The notes under the pieces: model-generated
What the model saw: the letters and a program-made list of their open reading frames with translations, nothing else
What the model was told of the DNA's origin: nothing
The model's database searches: none
In this document: positions 7,689 to 15,500 of the stretch, piece by piece
Layout: the number at the start of each line of letters is the position of its first letter
Numbering within the stretch: the stretch's first letter is position 1
Position numbers and translations under genes: made by a program
NCBI RefSeq assembly: GCF_000716595.1
Contig: NZ_JNXC01000014.1
Location: 62,001-126,000 of the forward strand
DNA length: 64,000 nucleotides
From: Saccharothrix sp. NRRL B-16314
Lineage (GTDB): Bacteria > Actinomycetota > Actinomycetes > Mycobacteriales > Pseudonocardiaceae
Direction: 5' to 3'

Positions 7689-8651
7689 ATGGCGACGATG
7701 ACGCATGACAGGGTGGCGGCTGGGCGGCTGCGGGCCGGTTTGGGGTTCGCCATGCTGTCGGCGTCGTCGTTCGCGATGTCCGGGCCGTTGGCCAGCGGGT
7801 TGATGGACGCGGGCTGGTCGTCGGCCGCGGCGGTGGCGGTGCGGGTGTTGCTGGCGGGCGTCGTGCTGACGCCGATCGCCGTGGTCCAGCTGCGCGGCCG
7901 GTGGCAGGTGTTGCGGCGCACCGCGCCGTTGATCACGGCGTACGGGATGCTCGCGGTCGCCGGGTGCCAGCTGGCCTTCTTCAACGCCGTGGCGCACATG
8001 GAGGTCGGCGTCGCCTTGCTGGTCGAGTACACGGCGCCGGTCGCGGTGGTGGTCTGGCTGTGGCTGCGGCACGGTCAGCGGCCGGGTCGGCTGACGGTCC
8101 TCGGCGCGGTGTTCGGGCTGGTGGGGTTGGCGCTGGTGCTGGACCTGGCGTCCGGCGCGCGGGCGGATGCGGTCGGCATCCTGTGGGCGTTGGGCGCGAT
8201 GGTGGGCGCCGCGGCGTACTTCGTGCTGTCGGCGCGGGACGGGGACGGGTTGCCGGGGACCGTGCTTGCGGCGGGCGGGTTGCTGCTCGGCGGGGTCGCG
8301 TTGGTGCTCGCCGGTGTGGTCGGGATCGTTCCCTGGGTCGTGTCGACGGGGTCGGTGGCGTTCGACGGGGCGTTCGGCGGGTTCACCGTGGCGTGGTGGC
8401 TGCCGGTGGTGGCGCTCGGCGTGGTGACGGCGGCGCTCGCGTACGTGGCCGGTATCGCCGCGACCCGTCGGCTCGGCTCGCGGCTGGCGTCGTTCGTGGC
8501 GTTGACGGAGGTGGTGGCGGCGCTGGTGTTCGCGTGGCTGCTGCTCGGTGAGGCGCCCGGCGCGATCCAGCTGGTCGGCGGCGCGTTGATCATGACCGGG
8601 GTGGTGGCCGTTCGGCTCGGTGAACGCCCGGTGGCACGTTCTGAGCGTTGA
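7689..8651 (+). CDS. EamA/RhaT (DMT) family inner-membrane transporter
   Basis: 320-residue drug/metabolite transporter superfamily protein with about ten membrane helices arranged as two EamA repeats (about 18-150 and 165-305). Typical features include LVEYTAPVAVVVWLW at the end of repeat one and ALTEVVAALVFAWLLLGE at the end of repeat two, the usual EamA signature ends. Such proteins export amino acids, nucleosides or drugs; the substrate is unknown. An alternative ATG lies at 7701. The stop codon TGA (8649-8651) lies inside the first unit of the interspersed repeat that begins at 8639, so the last four codons are repeat sequence. Confidence 0.88.
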   Translation: MATMTHDRVAAGRLRAGLGFAMLSASSFAMSGPLASGLMDAGWSSAAAVAVRVLLAGVVLTPIAVVQLRGRWQVLRRTAPLITAYGMLAVAGCQLAFFNAVAHMEVGVALLVEYTAPVAVVVWLWLRHGQRPGRLTVLGAVFGLVGLALVLDLASGARADAVGILWALGAMVGAAAYFVLSARDGDGLPGTVLAAGGLLLGGVALVLAGVVGIVPWVVSTGSVAFDGAFGGFTVAWWLPVVALGVVTAALAYVAGIAATRRLGSRLASFVALTEVVAALVFAWLLLGEAPGAIQLVGGALIMTGVVAVRLGERPVARSER

Positions 8652-8726
8652 ACTCGGGTGTTCCGAACGTAGGACTCACGCGTCCTGAGCGTAGGACTCA
8701 CGCGTCGTGAACGTAGGACTCTCGCG
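8639..8726. repeat. Interspersed repeat cluster, locus 1 (half element: B-, A-, A-, A-)
   Basis: One copy of motif B (TTCTGAGCGTTGAACTC) is followed by three copies of motif A (consensus GAACGTAGGACTCACG, at about 8665, 8687 and 8709) in the same orientation. Motifs are shared with the clusters at 13359-13567 and 32242-32415, but here only the right-hand arm is present. It begins within the EamA coding end and stops just before the promoter of the next operon. Confidence 0.85.
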
Positions 8727-8731
8727 GGTGC

Positions 8732-8760
8732 TTGTCAGGGGGTGCGGTGGTTCCTATGCT
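8732..8760 (+). promoter_or_regulatory. Predicted promoter of the liv-type ABC operon
   Basis: TTGTCA (8732-8737) and TATGCT (8755-8760) with an optimal 17-nt spacer, about 40 nt before the substrate-binding protein gene. It is one of the best sigma-70-like promoters in the window. Confidence 0.6.
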
Positions 8761-8761
8761 C

Positions 8762-8775
8762 GGAAAGCGCTTGCC
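8762..8775. promoter_or_regulatory. LacI/CcpA-like operator over the liv transcription start
   Basis: GGAAAGCGCTTGCC is a near-palindrome around AAGCGCTT, the core found in many LacI-family operators. It covers the expected start site of the promoter at 8732-8760. The only LacI protein in the window (26104-27132) has differently sequenced sites beside its own gene, so the cognate regulator is probably elsewhere. Confidence 0.4.
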
Positions 8776-8799
8776 TGATCCCTCGACGACGGGTGGACC

Positions 8800-10026
8800 A
8801 TGGACTTGGCTCGACGGATGCGGATCGGCGCCCTCGGCGCGGTGGCGGCGTTGCTGGTCGGCGGGTGCTTCGGCGGACGGCCGGCGGAGGGCGGCAGCGG
8901 CGGGGACGGGCCGATCCGGATCGGCGTCTCGTTACCGCTGACCGGCGACTTCTCCGAACCCGGCAAGGGCGTCCAGCGCGGCTACGAGGCCTGGGCGAAG
9001 CACGTCAACGAGAACGGCGGACTGCTGGGACGCCAGGTCGAGCTGACCGTCCTGGACGACCAGTCCAACGCCGACCGGGTCGCCGCCGACTACGAGAGGC
9101 TCATCAACTCCGACCGCGTCGACCTCGTCTTCGGCCCGTTCTCCACCCGGCTCGTCATCCCGGCCGCGCAGGTCGCGCGCGACTACGGCTTCCTGTTCGT
9201 CGAACCGGCGGGCGCCGCGGCCGAGGTGTTCGAGCAGGGCTTCGAGAACCTGTTCTACGCCGCGCCCGCCGTCGCCCAGGACCACTACGACCACCTGGCC
9301 GAAGCGATCATCGCGATGCCCGAGGCCACCCGCCCCAGGACGGCGGCGTACGCGGCGATGGACGACCCGTTCGCCCAGGGAACCGCCAACGGGCTCAAGG
9401 AGAAGCTGGCCGAGGCGGGCATCCGGACCGTGGTGGACGAGGTGTACCCGCCCAACACCACCGACTTCGGCTCCATCGCCGCCAAGATCGCCGACTCGCG
9501 CGCGGACGTCGTGGTCGGCGGCACGCAGTACCAGGACGCGGTGAACCTCATCGTCGCGTTGCGCCAGCTCGGCTACCAGCCGAAACTGGCCGCGTTCTCC
9601 ACCGCGCCGACCAATCCGGAGTTCCCCGCGGCGATCGGCGCGCAGACCGAGGGCATCCTGTCCCCGACCGGCTACACGCCCGAGGCGGACTACCCGTCCA
9701 ACAATGAGTTCGTGGACTTCTACACCCGCGAGCACAACACCGCCCCCACCGAGGACGAGGCCAACGCCTGGACCACCGGCCAGGTCGTCGCCGCCGCCGT
9801 CAACGCGGCCGGCTGCGCGGACCCGTCCCCGGAGTGCCAGCGGAAGCTGATCGACTGGCTGCACGGCAACGAGGTGCAGACCGTCGTGGGACCGTTGAAG
9901 TGGGACGCCGTCGGACGCCCGCAGGGCGCGCACCTGATCCAGCAGTACGTCGGCGGCGAGATCCGCATCGTGCTGCCCGCCGACGCGGAGGAAGCAGAGC
10001 TGGTCTACCCGAAGCCCGCGTGGTGA
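8800..10026 (+). CDS. Branched-chain-amino-acid-type ABC transporter substrate-binding lipoprotein
   Basis: 408-residue periplasmic-binding-protein-like lipoprotein (type I fold, LivJ/LivK/UrtA group). A hydrophobic leader ends in the lipobox VGGC, and the mature part begins with IRIGVSLPLTGDFSEPGKG, the conserved strand-1 and ligand-loop sequence of the family. It delivers a ligand (branched-chain or other amino acid, amide or urea) to the permeases encoded next. An alternative start at 8818 shortens the leader but keeps the lipobox. It is first in a five-gene operon and separated by 6 nt from livH. Ligand identity cannot be told from sequence. Confidence 0.92.
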   Translation: MDLARRMRIGALGAVAALLVGGCFGGRPAEGGSGGDGPIRIGVSLPLTGDFSEPGKGVQRGYEAWAKHVNENGGLLGRQVELTVLDDQSNADRVAADYERLINSDRVDLVFGPFSTRLVIPAAQVARDYGFLFVEPAGAAAEVFEQGFENLFYAAPAVAQDHYDHLAEAIIAMPEATRPRTAAYAAMDDPFAQGTANGLKEKLAEAGIRTVVDEVYPPNTTDFGSIAAKIADSRADVVVGGTQYQDAVNLIVALRQLGYQPKLAAFSTAPTNPEFPAAIGAQTEGILSPTGYTPEADYPSNNEFVDFYTREHNTAPTEDEANAWTTGQVVAAAVNAAGCADPSPECQRKLIDWLHGNEVQTVVGPLKWDAVGRPQGAHLIQQYVGGEIRIVLPADAEEAELVYPKPAW

Positions 10027-10032
10027 GACCGG

Positions 10033-10911
10033 GTGTCCCTCGTCTTCCAGAGCCTCGTCCTGGGCGTGCTCATGGGCGGCCTGTACGCCCTGCTGGCCGC
10101 CGGTCTCACCCTCTACTTCGGCGTGATGCGGGTGGTGATGATCGCGCACTCCGCGTTCCTCGTGCTGGCCGCGTACCTGGCGTGGACGTTCACCGTCCAC
10201 ACCGGACTGGACCCGATGCTGTCGCTGCTCGTGACGGTGCCGCTGTTCTTCGCCCTCGGCGTCGCGGTGCAGCGCCTGCTGGTGGCACGGCTGCGCCCGG
10301 CGACGTTGACGATGATGTCCGTGCTGCTGACGTTCGCCGTGGCGCTGGTGGTGGAAGGCCTGCTGGGGTTCGTCTTCAGCGGAACGCACCGCCGCATCCC
10401 GCTGTCCTACTCGGGCGCGCGGCTGGAGCTGTTCGGGGCGAGCGTCGCGCTGGTCAAGCTGATCGCGTTCGGGCTGGCCGTGGTGACGCTGGCCGGGTTG
10501 CACGTGCTGCTCAAGGTGACCCGGTTCGGCCAGGCGCTGCGGGCGACGATGCAGCACCGCGAGGCGGCACGGCTGCTCGGTGTGGACACCGACCGGGTGG
10601 CCGGGTTCGGCTTCGGGCTCGGCCTGGCCACCGCCGCCGTCGGCGGCACCGCGCTGGCGTTGGACTCCACGATCTACCCGTCACTGCACTGGCACTGGAT
10701 CGGTCCGCTGATGGCGATCATCGTGGTCGGCGGGCTGGGCAGCGTGGCGGGGGCGGCCGTCGCGGCGTTGGTGCTGGGCGTCGGCCAGAACCTGCTCCAG
10801 CTCCCGCTCGGCACGACGTGGGCGCAGACGTTCTTCTACGCCGCGTTGTTCCTCACGCTGATCCTGCGTCCGCAGGGGTTCTTCGGAGGCCGCCTTGCGC
10901 AGCGGTTCTGA
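10033..10911 (+). CDS. livH: ABC transporter permease LivH-like
   Basis: 292-residue inner-membrane permease of the branched-chain amino acid ABC family. Eight or so hydrophobic segments are visible; the N-terminal GGLYALLAAGLTLYFGVMRVVMIAHSAF region and the EAA-like loop AARLLGVDTDRVAGFGFGLG are typical of LivH. GTG at 10033 follows the SBP stop by 6 nt. It pairs with LivM to form the membrane channel and contacts the LivG/LivF ATPases on the inside of the membrane. Confidence 0.93.
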   Translation: MSLVFQSLVLGVLMGGLYALLAAGLTLYFGVMRVVMIAHSAFLVLAAYLAWTFTVHTGLDPMLSLLVTVPLFFALGVAVQRLLVARLRPATLTMMSVLLTFAVALVVEGLLGFVFSGTHRRIPLSYSGARLELFGASVALVKLIAFGLAVVTLAGLHVLLKVTRFGQALRATMQHREAARLLGVDTDRVAGFGFGLGLATAAVGGTALALDSTIYPSLHWHWIGPLMAIIVVGGLGSVAGAAVAALVLGVGQNLLQLPLGTTWAQTFFYAALFLTLILRPQGFFGGRLAQRF

Positions 10912-11917
10912 GACTTTCGTGAAGGCGGCCGGGTTGGTCGGCCTGGCCGGGCTGGTGGTCGCGTTCCCCGGTCTCGCCTCGGACCCGTTCGTGCTGTCGG
11001 TCGGCGTGGTGATCATCAGCTACGCGGTGCTGGCCACGGCGTGGAACTTCGTTGGCGGGTTCACCGGGTACATCTCGCTGGGCCACGCGGCGTACTCGGG
11101 TCTGGGCGGCTACGCCACCGGGCTGCTGATCCTGCGCGCGGACGTGAACCCGTGGGTCGCGCTGCTGCTCGGTGGGCTGGTGGTGGCGGTGCTCGCCGTG
11201 CCTGTCGGTATCGCCGCGCTGCGGGTGCGAGGTGCGTCGTTCGTCATCGTGTCGATCGCGTTGGTGCTGGTCCTGCTGCTGGTGTTCCAGAGCTGGGAGT
11301 CGGTGACCGGCGGATCGGACGGGCTGCGCGTGCCGCGCCCGTTCGACGCCGACGTGCTGCGGCCCGAGCAGCACCAGCGGTTCTTCCACCTGCACGCCGT
11401 GCTGCTCGCCGTGATGCTGCTGTGCTGGTGGGTGATCGACCGGTCGCGGTTCGGGATGGGGCTCAAGGCGATCCGGGAGGACGAGGACAAGGCGCGATCG
11501 CTCGGCGTGCCGACGGTCCGGTACAAGCTGGCGGCGTTCGTGGTGTCGGCGTTCTTCACGGCGCTCGGCGGTGGTCTGTACGCGCTGTGGTTCGGGTTCC
11601 TGGACCCGATCTTCCAGTTCTCGATCCTGGTGGGCTCGAACATGGTGCTGATGAGCCTGCTCGGCGGGGTGCGCAGCCTGTTCGGGCCGCTGGTCGGCGC
11701 GGTCGTCGTCGGGTACGCCACCGAGTTCTTCAAAGCGCAGTACGGCGATACGCAGATGCACTTGGTCGCGATGGGCGTGCTGCTCGCGGTGGTCGTGTTG
11801 TTCCTGCCGGACGGGATCATCCCCGCTGTCCGAGGGCTCCTCGCCCGTCTCCGTCCCGGGCAGGCTTCCATCCGTGAGGTCACGCAGGAGGAGTTGGCAG
11901 CGGAGGTGCGCCGGTGA
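10895..11917 (+). CDS. livM: ABC transporter permease LivM-like
   Basis: 340-residue permease partner of LivH. It shows the hallmark GYISLGHAAYSGLGGY segment, multiple membrane helices, and the cytoplasmic loop KAIREDEDKARSLGVPTVRYK that contacts the ATPase. I use the TTG at 10895 because GGAGG lies 5 nt before it; this overlaps livH by 17 nt. A GTG at 10919 is the alternative. A ~35-residue polar C-terminal tail (RLRPGQASIREVTQEELAAE) extends into the cytoplasm. It ends with a GTGA overlap with livG. Confidence 0.92.
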   Translation: MRSGSETFVKAAGLVGLAGLVVAFPGLASDPFVLSVGVVIISYAVLATAWNFVGGFTGYISLGHAAYSGLGGYATGLLILRADVNPWVALLLGGLVVAVLAVPVGIAALRVRGASFVIVSIALVLVLLLVFQSWESVTGGSDGLRVPRPFDADVLRPEQHQRFFHLHAVLLAVMLLCWWVIDRSRFGMGLKAIREDEDKARSLGVPTVRYKLAAFVVSAFFTALGGGLYALWFGFLDPIFQFSILVGSNMVLMSLLGGVRSLFGPLVGAVVVGYATEFFKAQYGDTQMHLVAMGVLLAVVVLFLPDGIIPAVRGLLARLRPGQASIREVTQEELAAEVRR

Positions 11918-12645
11918 ACGGGTTGCGCGTCGCGGGTCTGACCAAGTCGTTCGGCGGCGTGCGGGCGGTGGACGAAGCGTCGGTGACGTTCCGGCACGGC
12001 CGGATCAACGCGCTGATCGGGCCCAACGGGTCGGGCAAGACGACGTTCTTCAACTGCGTCACCGGGATGGTGAAACCGGACGCGGGCACGGTCACGTACC
12101 ACGGCCGTGACATCACCGGGCGTGGGGCGCACAAGATCGCGCACGCGGGTATCGGCCGCAGCTTCCAGCTGTGCCGGGTGTTCCCCCGGCTGACCGCCGT
12201 GGAGAACCTGCTGGCGGCGGTGCGGCCCGGGTCGGTGTTGCGGGCGTTGGCACCGGCTCGGCTGAAAGCCGATGTGGACCGGGCGCTGGCGTTGTTGACC
12301 CGTGTCGGGATCGAGCACCTGGCCGACGTGGAGGCCCGTGACCTGTCGTACGGCCAGCAGAAGTTGCTGGAACTGGCGGGCGTGCTGATGGCTGATCCGG
12401 AGACGATCCTGCTGGACGAGCCCGCCGGTGGGGTGAACCCGGCGTTGATCGAGCGCATCGGGGTGCTGGTGCGCGAGTTGAACGCGGAAGGCCGGACGTT
12501 CCTGATCGTGGAGCACAACATGGACTTGGTGATGAGCTTGTCCGATCACGTGGTCGTGTTCGACCGGGGGCGTCCGATCGCCGAGGGTCCGCCGGACGCG
12601 GTGCGCGCCGACCCCGTCGTGCTGGCGGCTTACCTTGGCGGCTGA
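11914..12645 (+). CDS. livG: ABC transporter ATP-binding protein LivG-like
   Basis: 243-residue nucleotide-binding subunit. Walker A is GPNGSGKTT, the ABC signature is LSYGQQ, Walker B is TILLDEPAGGVNP, and the H-loop is IVEHNMD. The AGIGRSFQLCRVFPRLTAVENLL stretch is characteristic of LivG. It powers the LivHM channel from the cytoplasmic side together with LivF. The GTG start overlaps the livM stop by 4 nt. Confidence 0.94.
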   Translation: MNGLRVAGLTKSFGGVRAVDEASVTFRHGRINALIGPNGSGKTTFFNCVTGMVKPDAGTVTYHGRDITGRGAHKIAHAGIGRSFQLCRVFPRLTAVENLLAAVRPGSVLRALAPARLKADVDRALALLTRVGIEHLADVEARDLSYGQQKLLELAGVLMADPETILLDEPAGGVNPALIERIGVLVRELNAEGRTFLIVEHNMDLVMSLSDHVVVFDRGRPIAEGPPDAVRADPVVLAAYLGG

Positions 12646-13363
12646 CCTGCTGGAACTCGTCGACGTCGAGGCCGGGTACGGGCGTGCGGCGTTGGTGCTG
12701 CGCGGGTTGACGGTGCGCGTGCCGCCTGCGTCCGTGGTGTGCCTGGTCGGGCCGAACGGCGCGGGGAAGTCCACTGTGCTGAAGGTGGCCAGTGGGCTGC
12801 TCGCGCCGCGCGGCGGGCGGATCGTGCTCGACGGGCGTGACGTGACGGGGCGTGGGCCGCAGTCGTTGCTGGCGGCCGGTCTGTCGCACGTGCTGCAAGG
12901 GCACAGCGTGTTCCCCGAGATGACGGTGGGGGAGAACGTCCTGCTCGGCGCGTACACGGTGCGGGACAAGGTTCGGGTGGCCGAACGGGTGGACTTCGTC
13001 CGGACGCTGTTCCCGGTGGTGGGGGCGCGTTGGGACGCGTTGGCCGGTGCGTTGTCGGGCGGGCAGCAGAAGCAGGTGGAGTTCGCCCGTTCGCTGATGG
13101 TCAGCCCGCGGGTCGTGCTGCTGGACGAGCCGTCCATGGGCCTGGACCCGAAGGCGACCGCGACCGTGTTCGAGCAGATCACGCGCATGCGTGACGCGGG
13201 CACCGCGGTGCTCTTGGTCGAGCAGAACGCCCGTCGCGCCCTGGAGATCGCCGACCAGGGCTGCGTCCTGGACCTCGGCCGCGTCCACCTCAGCGGCCCC
13301 GCCCCCGCCCTCTTGACCAACCCCCGCTTGGGCGACCTCTACCTAGGCCACCCCCCACCGTGA
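12635..13363 (+). CDS. livF: ABC transporter ATP-binding protein LivF-like
   Basis: 242-residue second ATPase of the operon. Walker A GPNGAGKST, signature LSGGQQKQ, Walker B VLLDEPSMGLDP and H-loop LVEQNAR are intact; ERVDFVRTLFPVV before the signature is LivF-like. TTG at 12635 overlaps livG by 11 nt and is the only good start near the conserved N-terminus. The stop codon TGA (13361-13363) is formed by the first motif A unit of repeat locus 2, so the operon ends exactly at the repeat. Confidence 0.92.
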   Translation: MAADLLELVDVEAGYGRAALVLRGLTVRVPPASVVCLVGPNGAGKSTVLKVASGLLAPRGGRIVLDGRDVTGRGPQSLLAAGLSHVLQGHSVFPEMTVGENVLLGAYTVRDKVRVAERVDFVRTLFPVVGARWDALAGALSGGQQKQVEFARSLMVSPRVVLLDEPSMGLDPKATATVFEQITRMRDAGTAVLLVEQNARRALEIADQGCVLDLGRVHLSGPAPALLTNPRLGDLYLGHPPP

Positions 13364-13567
13364 GTCCTACGTTCCGGTCCCGTGAGTCGTACCTTCAGAA
13401 CACCCGTGTCCTACGTTCGCGTCCCCCGAATTCAACGCTCACGACGGCCGGCCGTGTTCTGAGCGTTGAACTCGGGGGTTCGGAACGTAGGACTCACCGG
13501 ACGCGAACGTAGGACTCGCGTGTTCTGAAGGTACGACTCACGCGACGTGAACGTAGGACTCACGCGG
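13359..13567. repeat. Interspersed repeat cluster, locus 2: composite palindrome between convergent genes
   Basis: Layout left to right: A+ (13359), variant A'+ with GTGAGTCGTACCTTCAG (13382), shortened A+ (about 13406), B+ (13423-13441), loop, B- (13460-13478), A- (about 13480), A- (about 13501), A'- (about 13523), A- (about 13547). The outer arms (about 13359-13424 and 13500-13565) are inverted copies with, by my count, 5 mismatches in 66 positions, and the special variant A' occurs in both arms at matching places. The unpaired A- at 13480-13497 would bulge out. The region fills the whole gap between livF and the S4-protein gene and probably ends both transcripts. Confidence 0.85.
13423..13478. 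terminator. Central hairpin of repeat locus 2, probable bidirectional terminator
   Basis: Motif B and its inverted copy form a 19-bp stem with one mismatch around an 18-nt loop that itself contains ACGGCCGGCCGT. No T-run follows, as is common for actinomycete hairpin terminators. Function is inferred from position between two stop codons. Confidence 0.5.
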
Positions 13568-13569
13568 GG

Positions 13570-13941
13570 TCAAGGCTGCGACGTGCGGAACTTGTCGAGG
13601 ACTCGGCGTTCGCGCTTGGTGGGGCGGCCGGCGCCGCGTTCACGGCGGGCGACCGGTGCGGGTGCCTCGGTCGGCTTCGGCGGTGGCGGGGTCCGGTCGA
13701 TCAGGCACGCGGCGGCGTCGGCGGCGCCCACGCGTTTCTGGATCACCCGCACGACCTCCACGATCCGGGTCGTGTCACCCACTCGTGCGCGCACCTCGTC
13801 ACCCGGGACCACGGTCGTCGCGGGCTTCGCCGGCCGGTCGTTGACGCGCACGTGTCCACCCCGGCAGGCCGCCGCGGCGTCGGATCGGGTCTTGGTCAGT
13901 CGGACCGCCCACAGCCAGCGATCCACACGGGTGGACTCCAC
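13570..13941 (-). CDS. S4-domain RNA-binding protein (Hsp15/YlmH-like)
   Basis: 123-residue protein with an S4 RNA-binding fold. VDRWLWAVRLTKTRSDAAAACRGGHVRVNDRPAKPATTVVPGD is the full S4 motif at about residues 7-50 (quoted here in part: RLTKTRSDAAAACRGGHV), followed by VRARVGDTTRIVEV and a basic, arginine-rich tail. Relatives (HslR/Hsp15) bind rRNA or stalled 50S subunits. GTG at 13941 is chosen because the conserved domain starts directly after it and upstream codons lack family similarity. The gene converges on livF with the repeat cluster in between; its own stop lies 3 nt outside the repeat. Confidence 0.85.
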   Translation of the reverse strand: MESTRVDRWLWAVRLTKTRSDAAAACRGGHVRVNDRPAKPATTVVPGDEVRARVGDTTRIVEVVRVIQKRVGAADAAACLIDRTPPPPKPTEAPAPVARRERGAGRPTKRERRVLDKFRTSQP

Positions 13942-14130
13942 CCGTACATCATGGCCTGCCGACGCCCGGACCGGGCAACTCGACCACGGTCCACGACGGC
14001 CGTTGCGGACCGCGGGTCGTTCGTGGCACGTTGTAGGTGAGCTCGACCTGGAAGACCGGCGGCCCGCACGCCCGCGGCACATCCGGACCACTGCGCTCCC
14101 GCCGGTCACCACCGGCGAGGAGGAGAGCGC

Positions 14131-15456
14131 ATGACCCGGCACCGCCTGGTGTCCGTCCCGTTGGCAGTCCTGTCCCTGGTGGTCCCGGCGCTGGTCGCGC
14201 TACCGGTACCGGCCGCCGCGGACGCCCTGTCCCTGTCCAACTTCCAGCTGCGCCCGAACGCCTACGGCACCGCGCTGCGCGACCGCGCCGACGCCCTGCC
14301 CCTGGTGAAGGCCACCGTCACCAACGTCATGAACGACCTGAACCGCGTTGACGACGACGACCCCGCCGGTCTCGGTGAAGCGTGCGAGCCGGCGGCCGTC
14401 GCCGGTGGCAGCTCGGTGGCGATCGCGCAGAGCGTCTGCTTCAACGACGGCGACAACGCGACCTCCGAGTGGTACCCGCAGGGCGTCACCACGGTCGCCG
14501 ACATGCAGTCCGACCAGCAGTGGGGCGACGGCCACCGCCCCGTCCTGGTGAGCTGGTACGACCACGACAACAACGCCGACGGCATGGTCAAGGGCGTTCG
14601 GATCAGCTTCATGAACCCCGAGTCCGGCGCCTACCGGCACGTCCTGCTGGTCTACCCGCGCGAGACCTCCGGAATCATCGACTACGACTCGATCCGGGTA
14701 TCGCAGGACCCCACCAGCGGCGACTACTCCACGGCACTGCACGCCGGCGGCATCGTCTGGTACGGCAACTACCTGTTCGTCGCCGACACGGCGCGCGGCT
14801 TCCGGATGTTCGACGTCCGCCGCATCTTCGACCTCGGCGCCTCGGAGAACGGGACGACCAGCGGGCCGCACCTGGTCGGGTACCACCAGGGCACCTACTA
14901 CGGCTACGGCTACCGGTACGTCATGCCGCAGATCGGCTCCTGGACGCGGACCGCCGACACGGGCACCAAGTGCACCGAGTCGGACCAGTCGCCGAACTTC
15001 TCGCACACCTCCCTCGACCGCAGCGGCACGGACCACCTGCTGGCGGGCGAGTACTGCGCCGGCGGCGAGGCGACGAACGGCCGGGTGGCCGGGTGGCCCA
15101 TGGCGGGGGCGTTCAGCGGTGGCGAACTGGTCATGGACCCCGACTACCGGTGGAACGCCGACGCCGCGCACCGGCTGCCGGTCAGCAACGTCCAGGGCGC
15201 GACCAGGTTCGACGGCAGGTGGTACCTGAGCCAGAGCAACGGCGTCGACAACGCCGGCACGCTCTACACCACCGCCAGGCCGTCGTCGGCCACGGGACCG
15301 CTACAGGTGACAGGCAGCCAGTCGCTGAGCATCGGCCCGGAAGACCTGTCGCACTGGCCGAACGGCACCGCCACCAGCCCGACCCGCGGCACGTTCTGGA
15401 CGGTGGGGGAGCACCCGGGCAAGCGGATGGTCTACTCGGTCATCCCGGCCACCTGA
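14131..15456 (+). CDS. Secreted protein of unknown function, probable beta-propeller-like
   Basis: 441-residue exported protein I cannot assign to a known enzyme family. It has a clear signal peptide (about 1-31, ending ALPVPAAA-DA). The mature part is rich in aromatic residues and short strands, with repeated blade-like segments such as GGIVWYGNYLFVADTARGFRMFDVR and RFDGRWYLSQSNG, and four cysteines that may form disulfides. No catalytic motif stands out. ATG at 14131 has GAGGAG 8 nt upstream. It converges on the serine hydrolase gene with a strong hairpin between. A surface-binding or scaffold role is possible, but function is open. Confidence 0.8.
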   Translation: MTRHRLVSVPLAVLSLVVPALVALPVPAAADALSLSNFQLRPNAYGTALRDRADALPLVKATVTNVMNDLNRVDDDDPAGLGEACEPAAVAGGSSVAIAQSVCFNDGDNATSEWYPQGVTTVADMQSDQQWGDGHRPVLVSWYDHDNNADGMVKGVRISFMNPESGAYRHVLLVYPRETSGIIDYDSIRVSQDPTSGDYSTALHAGGIVWYGNYLFVADTARGFRMFDVRRIFDLGASENGTTSGPHLVGYHQGTYYGYGYRYVMPQIGSWTRTADTGTKCTESDQSPNFSHTSLDRSGTDHLLAGEYCAGGEATNGRVAGWPMAGAFSGGELVMDPDYRWNADAAHRLPVSNVQGATRFDGRWYLSQSNGVDNAGTLYTTARPSSATGPLQVTGSQSLSIGPEDLSHWPNGTATSPTRGTFWTVGEHPGKRMVYSVIPAT

Positions 15457-15461
15457 CGTAA

Positions 15462-15496
15462 ACCGGCGGCGGGCACACGCGGTGCCCGCCGCCGGT
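15462..15496. terminator. Bidirectional hairpin terminator
   Basis: A perfect 15-bp inverted repeat (ACCGGCGGCGGGCAC and its complement, 5-nt loop) fills the 44-nt gap between two convergent stop codons at 15456 and 15501. No U-tract on either side. Confidence 0.7.
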
Positions 15497-15500
15497 CCGG

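Noticed and set aside
8932..10557. 541-codon minus-strand frame across the substrate-binding protein and livH genes
   Set aside because: His/Gln/Arg-rich antisense translation without motifs; the plus strand has clear transporter genes.
13359..13567. CRISPR array
   Set aside because: Repeats occur in both orientations with short irregular gaps instead of constant-length unique spacers, and no cas genes are present.
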